Source: an uncultured Eubacteriales bacterium (GTDB lineage Bacteria > Bacillota > Clostridia > Oscillospirales > CAG-382). Taken from it: a stretch of DNA of 9,249 nt. The first letter of the stretch is position 1. The number at the start of each line of letters is the position of its first letter. Position numbers and translations under genes: made by a program. Shown in pieces: positions 5,865 through 9,249 of this stretch. Where the stretch lies: NCBI GenBank assembly GCA_900554405.1, contig USHI01000048.1, positions 1 to 9,249 of the forward strand, written 5' to 3'. The notes below the pieces were generated by a model that had not been told where the DNA came from, made no database searches, and saw nothing but the letters and a program-made list of their open reading frames with translations.

Positions 5865-6140
5865 CTACTGCATATTCGCAAAGCGCTCGACTGCTTTTGT
5901 AAAGCTTTCGATCGTCTTTTCGGCGTCGCCGTGCTCGATCCCGTCGCGCACGCAGTGCTTGATATGCCCCTCCAAAACGACCTTTCCGCAGCCGTTGAGC
6001 GCGGATTTTGCGGCGTTGATCTGTGCAAGCACATCCTCGCAGGGGACATCCTCATCCACCATACGCTCGATCGCCTGTACCTGACCGATTATCTTCTTCA
6101 GCCGGCGGTGCAGATTTTCGGCATCCATGCATTGCTTCAT
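5865..6140 (-). CDS. csoR: Metal-sensing transcriptional repressor, CsoR family (Cu(I)-type ligands)
   Basis: A 91-residue all-helical protein typical of the CsoR/RcnR/FrmR family. It shows the N-terminal signature LHRRLKKIIGQVQAIERMVDE, then CEDVLAQINAAKSALNGCG and the GHIKHCV helix. Cys34, His59 and Cys63 have the spacing (25 and 4) of the Cu(I)-binding triad of characterised CsoR proteins (Cys36, His61, Cys65 in M. tuberculosis). That argues for copper rather than nickel or formaldehyde sensing. Copper binding is known to release CsoR from DNA. The ATG at 6140 follows GGAGGATATTATT. Upstream in-frame codons up to 6365 belong to the promoter region. The gene has its own promoter, an operator at +1 and a strong terminator. 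The usual target, a copper ATPase, is present only as a fragment, so the repressor may now control mainly itself or distant genes. Confidence 0.95.
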   Translation of the reverse strand: MKQCMDAENLHRRLKKIIGQVQAIERMVDEDVPCEDVLAQINAAKSALNGCGKVVLEGHIKHCVRDGIEHGDAEKTIESFTKAVERFANMQ

Positions 6141-6155
6141 AATAATATCCTCCTG

Positions 6156-6168
6156 CCGTAAGGGGTAT
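6156..6168 (-). promoter_or_regulatory. CsoR-type operator of csoR
   Basis: On the minus strand this reads ATACCCCTTACGG, 12 of 13 bases identical to the site at the ATPase promoter. It starts six bases after the -10 box, exactly as in that promoter, and overlaps the likely +1. It lies just upstream of the csoR ribosome binding site, consistent with autorepression. Confidence 0.75.
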
Positions 6169-6174
6169 ATGTTT

Positions 6175-6203
6175 ATTATGCTCTGCACCCGCGGGTTTGT
6201 CAA
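6175..6203 (-). promoter_or_regulatory. csoR: Sigma-A promoter of csoR
   Basis: On the minus strand a perfect TTGACA (6198-6203) and CATAAT (6175-6180, five of six) are separated by 17 bases. Transcription would start near 6168, about 28 bases before the ATG. The -35 side faces the promoter of the divergent glycoside-hydrolase-like gene. Confidence 0.85.
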
Positions 6204-6239
6204 TACCCGGCAGTTTCGCCGTGCGGCGCAAATTCGCTG

Positions 6240-6268
6240 TTGCAATTCCGCCCGCGGCATTGTATAAT
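6240..6268 (+). promoter_or_regulatory. Promoter of the glycoside-hydrolase-like gene
   Basis: TTGCAA at 6240-6245 (four of six) and a perfect TATAAT at 6263-6268 are 17 bases apart. The expected start is near 6275, giving a leader of about 60 bases before the ATG. Confidence 0.75.
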
Positions 6269-6270
6269 CG

Positions 6271-6292
6271 TTTTGTGCTTCGATGCACGAAA
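6271..6292 (+). promoter_or_regulatory. Dyad over the transcription start, candidate operator
   Basis: The two 11-base halves TTTTGTGCTTC and GATGCACGAAA are complementary at 9 of 11 positions around a central CG. The element starts just after the -10 box and covers the likely +1. Palindromes with a central CG are common for LacI-family sugar regulators, but no such regulator is in the window. The binder is unknown. Confidence 0.45.
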
Positions 6293-6336
6293 ATGATAAA
6301 GCTATAAAGCGCGGCATACCCGCGCGGAGGTAAGAA

Positions 6337-7746
6337 ATGGAGCTTACAAAGCACTTTGAAGGCAAGAAATGGGAAATCGTCTACGGCCGCTACGACGGAA
6401 TGGAAAAACGCTCTGTCGACCTGCTTTATGCGGTACTGAAAAGATATGTTCCTTATATTCCGGAGGTCGTCACCGCACCGACCGACCGTGCGCCGCGCAG
6501 GATATACGTCGGCACAAAACAGAGCAGCGGATTTATTGCGGAATACACAAAGGATATAAGCTTTGCGGAAAACGAGCTTTACTATAAGGTCGGCACGGAG
6601 GAAATAATCATTTCCGGTGCGGACGAAAGCGCGGTGTTTTACTCCGTGTGTGCTTTTGCGGATGATTTTCTTCCGTACGGGGCGAATGCGCCCGCAAAGC
6701 ATATCAACGATCTTGCACCGTTTATCGATGATTTCTTCCCGGCGGAATACCGCCACGTTCCTTCCGCAAAGGAACGCGGGCTTTGGACATGGGGCCATGT
6801 TATCTTCGATTATAAAAAATACATCGAAAATCTTGCCCGCCTGAAAATGAACCGTGTGACGATCTGGAACGACGTTGCGCCCGTCAATGCCCGCGAGGTG
6901 GTGGAATATGCCCACAGCTGGGGCGTTAAGGTCATTTGGGGCTTTTCGTGGGGCTGGGGCGAGGATGTCAATATAGCAAGCGACGAATGTATGCGCGCCT
7001 GGGGCGAAAAAGCGCTCGATGTATGGAACAGCCAGTACGCCGCCACCGGCGCGGACGGAATCTACTTCCAGATGTTCACCGAAACCTCCGATTCCGAGCG
7101 CGACGGCGTATGTATTGCCTCCGCCGCCGTCAAATGGGTCAACCACATTTCGGGCAGGATACTTTCCGCTCATCCGGGTCTGCACATAGAATTCGGGCTT
7201 CATGCCACCTCTGTCCGCAGTAAGCTGGATATCATTGCCGGCACGGACCCGCGCGTGGACATCGTCTGGGAGGATTGCGGCGATTTCCCGTGGGGGTATC
7301 GTGCCTCGCTCGCAGGCGATCAGAAGGGCACGCTCGATTTTACCGATGCGATCACTTCGCTGCGCGGCGGAAACGGCTGCGGTGCCGTGATGAAGGGCGC
7401 GTGCTGGCTCAATTGGAGCATTTTTGCCAATCAGAAGGCCCCGTTCGTGCTCGGCGTGAGTGAGGAGGACGAGATCATCGAAAAGCTTCCGCTCCGCACC
7501 GAATCCATGCGTTTTCAGGAGTCGTTCTGGATGCGCAACGGTGAATATGCGCTCGAGGTAATACGGCTGTTCTGCAAAAACACGCACGGCAATGCGATAA
7601 TTTCGGATCTTGCGGAGGACGGGCTTTTCGAACGCCGCGTTCACCTGCCTATCGCGCTGTTTGCCGAAATGTGCTTTGATTGCGAAAGCGATTTCAAAAC
7701 GCTTCTTTCGCGGGTATCGGGCAGAAGTTATGTTAACCGCGCATGA
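6337..7746 (+). CDS. Glycoside-hydrolase-like TIM-barrel protein (GH20/alpha-glucuronidase-like architecture)
   Basis: A 469-residue protein without signal peptide or membrane span, so it should be cytoplasmic. The first ~120 residues look like the small alpha/beta domain found before the barrel in GH20-type enzymes (RIYVGTKQSSGF, YYKVGTEEIIISGADESAVFY). A barrel-like part follows: RGLWTWGHVIFDYKKYIENL, MNRVTIWND, VKVIWGFSWGWGEDVN, GADGIYFQMFTET (Glu249), HIEFGLHATS and VDIVWEDCGDFPW (Glu312). Glu249 and Glu312 lie at strand ends and are candidate catalytic acids, which is inference. The C-terminal 100 residues appear helical. Similar uncharacterised proteins occur in Paenibacillus and Clostridia, as far as I recall. 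The ATG at 6337 follows GGAGG (6326-6330) by six bases. A role in breaking down imported oligosaccharides is plausible. The exact GH family and substrate are not known. Confidence 0.8.
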   Translation: MELTKHFEGKKWEIVYGRYDGMEKRSVDLLYAVLKRYVPYIPEVVTAPTDRAPRRIYVGTKQSSGFIAEYTKDISFAENELYYKVGTEEIIISGADESAVFYSVCAFADDFLPYGANAPAKHINDLAPFIDDFFPAEYRHVPSAKERGLWTWGHVIFDYKKYIENLARLKMNRVTIWNDVAPVNAREVVEYAHSWGVKVIWGFSWGWGEDVNIASDECMRAWGEKALDVWNSQYAATGADGIYFQMFTETSDSERDGVCIASAAVKWVNHISGRILSAHPGLHIEFGLHATSVRSKLDIIAGTDPRVDIVWEDCGDFPWGYRASLAGDQKGTLDFTDAITSLRGGNGCGAVMKGACWLNWSIFANQKAPFVLGVSEEDEIIEKLPLRTESMRFQESFWMRNGEYALEVIRLFCKNTHGNAIISDLAEDGLFERRVHLPIALFAEMCFDCESDFKTLLSRVSGRSYVNRA

Positions 7747-7802
7747 TCGGGAACCGGTTTTTTTGCCCGCACAAATCACTTGACATAATATCGTTTTAGC
7801 GC

Positions 7803-7831
7803 TTGACAAACAACTTGCCGTGTGGTACCAT
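7803..7831 (+). promoter_or_regulatory. Promoter of the secreted protein gene
   Basis: TTGACA at 7803-7808 and TACCAT at 7826-7831 (four of six consensus) are separated by 17 bases. The start would be near 7838, about 31 bases before the ATG. The weak -10 overlaps an inverted repeat, which suggests regulation. Confidence 0.75.
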
Positions 7832-7842
7832 ATAGGTGGTAC
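7825..7842 (+). promoter_or_regulatory. Inverted repeat overlapping the -10 box, candidate operator
   Basis: GTACCA and TGGTAC form a perfect 6-6-6 inverted repeat. In addition GTGGTAC occurs twice in the same direction (7822-7828 and 7836-7842), 14 bases apart. The element covers the -10 box and the likely +1. GGTACC-type palindromes are bound by some GntR- or LacI-family regulators, but no candidate is encoded here. Confidence 0.55.
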
Positions 7843-7868
7843 AACAAAATTTAAAAAGGAGAAAAATC

Positions 7869-9249
7869 ATGCGTTTTACCAAAAGAATAATCGCTTTTGC
7901 GCTCGTTGCTCTTACGGTATGTGCCTGCTTCGCTTTCGGAGTCAGCGCCGATACCGAGGAAAAGAAGCCTATTTGGGTCACTCACTTTAACGACAGCACC
8001 GTTGAAGGCGCAGGCGTAATTTTCACCGATTCCGCAAGCTATCAGGGCTGCGCTTGGTGGCTTCACATTTCGTTTGCTCCCGCTTCGGAAGTTGGCGTTT
8101 ATGAAGTCAAGGAAATTTCCGACGGCACAAAGGAGGGCAAAGGCACGCCTCTTGCCATTCCCGAAGGCGGCTTCGTATATGCCGCCAACTACGGAAACAA
8201 CTGGCCGGCATTAGGTCATTCCGACAAGCCTAATTATGTCACCGAAGCTTGCTCCGGCTGCATCGACGGGCTTAAAGCTTCCGTCCAGGTAGGTCAGAAG
8301 TATCACTTCTACGGGCTTGATCTCGAAAACAAGACCGTTCCCACCACCACCTCCGATAAGAACTGGTACGATGAAGGTTATGTCTGCACTGCGGAATATG
8401 CTCTTTGCACCGGCGAACACGGCGGTTCCACCCCTACCCCTGTTAAGGAAACCATCACGGTAGACGGCGAACTTAACGACAACGGCTGGAAGGCAGACGG
8501 CTGGAAGGAAGCCAACCTGAACAACAGCACCTGGCAGACAGACCCCGCCGAAGGCATCACTGCGGACATTTCCTACAAGTATCAGTTCCGCGCAGATGAC
8601 GACAAGTTCTATGTAGCAGTTATTTTCGACGGCGAATCCATCGACGTTGCCGAAGGCATTGAAGACGGCAACGGAAATGGCACCTTCGTGCGCGTATGGA
8701 TGCAGTCCAAGACCGCCGAAGGCTATGCCGATGCGGTAAGCTACACCCACTTCTACGATATCTACCGTCAGGGCGAAGGCACCGTTCTCCACGCATGGAA
8801 GAATACCTTCACCAACGAAAAGGGCAACAAGAAGGAAGCCATCGCCAACACCACCGGCAGCGCCGCTTCCTCCGTCAAGGACGGCAAGACCTATTACGAA
8901 TTCTCCATTGATCTCGATGAATTCACCAAGGGCGACTTCCAGATGTTCCTCAACATCGGCAGCCTCTTCGGCGAAGGCGACAGCACAACTTACCTTATCA
9001 CCCTTCACCCGGCTGTCGATGCTCCGATCAAGGACGACGGCAAGAAGGATCTCACCAACTTCCCGTACAACATCTGGAACACCGAAAAGGCTCTGGATGT
9101 CAAGCTTGCGGATATCAAGCTCGATAACGGCGAACCCAAGCCCCCCGTTGATGACGACCCCGACAAGAAGTATATCGAAGAGATTATCGCATCGGTCGGC
9201 GAAAAGAATCCCGACGGTCAGTTCGACCTCGTGATCGAAGCACCGGAGG
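7869..9249 (+). CDS. Secreted protein with DOMON/CBM9-like domain (3' partial)
   Basis: The ATG at 7869 follows AAAAAGGAG by seven bases, and the frame is open for 460 codons to the window end. Residues 1-29 form a Sec signal peptide: basic start (MRFTKR), hydrophobic core (IIAFALVALTVCACFAFGV) and cleavage likely after VSA before DTEEKK. Residues about 33-190 form a domain I do not recognise, with three Trp and four Cys (CAWW, CSGC, VCTAEYALC). A PTP linker leads to a region from about residue 193 (ETITVDGELNDNGW, with YKYQFRADDDKFYVAVIF) that matches the opening of DOMON-like type 9 carbohydrate-binding modules. It runs to about 415. A PKPPVDDDPDKK linker then opens another region cut by the window. 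Codons are enriched in AAG, AAC, GAC and TTC compared with the genes to the left, suggesting high expression. Surface glycan binding is the likely role. Confidence 0.82.
   Translation, partial: MRFTKRIIAFALVALTVCACFAFGVSADTEEKKPIWVTHFNDSTVEGAGVIFTDSASYQGCAWWLHISFAPASEVGVYEVKEISDGTKEGKGTPLAIPEGGFVYAANYGNNWPALGHSDKPNYVTEACSGCIDGLKASVQVGQKYHFYGLDLENKTVPTTTSDKNWYDEGYVCTAEYALCTGEHGGSTPTPVKETITVDGELNDNGWKADGWKEANLNNSTWQTDPAEGITADISYKYQFRADDDKFYVAVIFDGESIDVAEGIEDGNGNGTFVRVWMQSKTAEGYADAVSYTHFYDIYRQGEGTVLHAWKNTFTNEKGNKKEAIANTTGSAASSVKDGKTYYEFSIDLDEFTKGDFQMFLNIGSLFGEGDSTTYLITLHPAVDAPIKDDGKKDLTNFPYNIWNTEKALDVKLADIKLDNGEPKPPVDDDPDKKYIEEIIASVGEKNPDGQFDLVIEAPE

Noticed and set aside
7750..7775. Intrinsic terminator after the GH-like gene (AACCGGTTTTTTT)
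   Set aside because: The palindrome AACCGGTT has no room for a loop and the alternative CGGG/CCCG stem is too short, so no terminator is claimed.
7780..7785. A second TTGACA as a tandem promoter before the secreted-protein gene
   Set aside because: No acceptable -10 hexamer lies 16-18 bases downstream; that position is occupied by the second TTGACA.
6052..7809. 585-codon open frame on the minus strand
   Set aside because: It is the antisense of the GH-like gene and runs through the csoR promoter region. The translation is Arg/His/Ala-rich with no domain, and no ribosome binding site was seen. The frame stays open because of the plus-strand codon bias.
7900..7932. Lipoprotein signal (LTVC or VCAC)
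   Set aside because: The residue before either cysteine does not fit a good lipobox, and a clear signal peptidase I site (VSA) follows. A Sec-secreted protein is more likely.
8211..9008. 265-codon open frame on the minus strand rich in Val and Gly
   Set aside because: It lies wholly inside the secreted-protein gene, whose forward frame has a signal peptide, a ribosome binding site and a recognisable domain. The reverse frame shows only low-complexity sequence.

Overview
The window looks like chromosomal DNA from a moderately GC-rich member of the Clostridia, possibly an uncultured gut Oscillospiraceae-type bacterium. This is an inference from strong AGGAG-type ribosome binding sites, near-consensus TTGACA/TATAAT promoters with 17-bp spacers, ATGA/GTGA gene overlaps and the protein families present. 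No rRNA, tRNA, CRISPR array or insertion sequence was seen.

Left part (1-5414, plus strand): a methyltransferase cut by the window edge and a GNAT acetyltransferase are followed by a tightly packed, partly decayed series of genes. It begins with a TetR regulator behind a consensus promoter carrying two copies of a 16-bp near-palindrome. After it come a small overlapping ORF, a second GNAT, a DUF998 fragment joined to part of another membrane protein, a Vat/CatB-like xenobiotic acetyltransferase, a CAT-type acetyltransferase interrupted by an in-frame TGA, an alpha/beta hydrolase and the start of an isoprenylcysteine-methyltransferase-like membrane protein. Most junctions are overlaps or short gaps, so the TetR promoter could drive much of it. 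Two acetyltransferase families tied to antibiotic inactivation suggest a former resistance or detoxification operon under TetR control.

Middle (5391-6140, minus strand): a copper-type sensor, csoR, has its own promoter and a strong intrinsic terminator. Downstream of it is the N-terminal stub of a heavy-metal P-type ATPase with a separate promoter. Both promoters carry the same 13-bp motif, with 12 of 13 bases identical, at the same distance from the -10 box. The ATPase stub and the methyltransferase-like stub meet head-on near 5394-5414, and both lose their 3' ends there. This is either a genuine deletion or rearrangement junction or an assembly chimera.

Right part (6240-9249, plus strand): a cytoplasmic TIM-barrel, glycoside-hydrolase-like protein follows its own promoter and a dyad. 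A strong promoter with an inverted repeat over its -10 box then precedes a large secreted protein with a DOMON/CBM9-like domain, which runs off the window. The two together suggest glycan use, but this is not proven.

The most notable signals are the paired CsoR-type sites with identical geometry, the head-on double truncation, the single nonsense codon in an otherwise full-length CAT gene, and the dual TetR operator. I did not find a clearly novel defence or mobile system.
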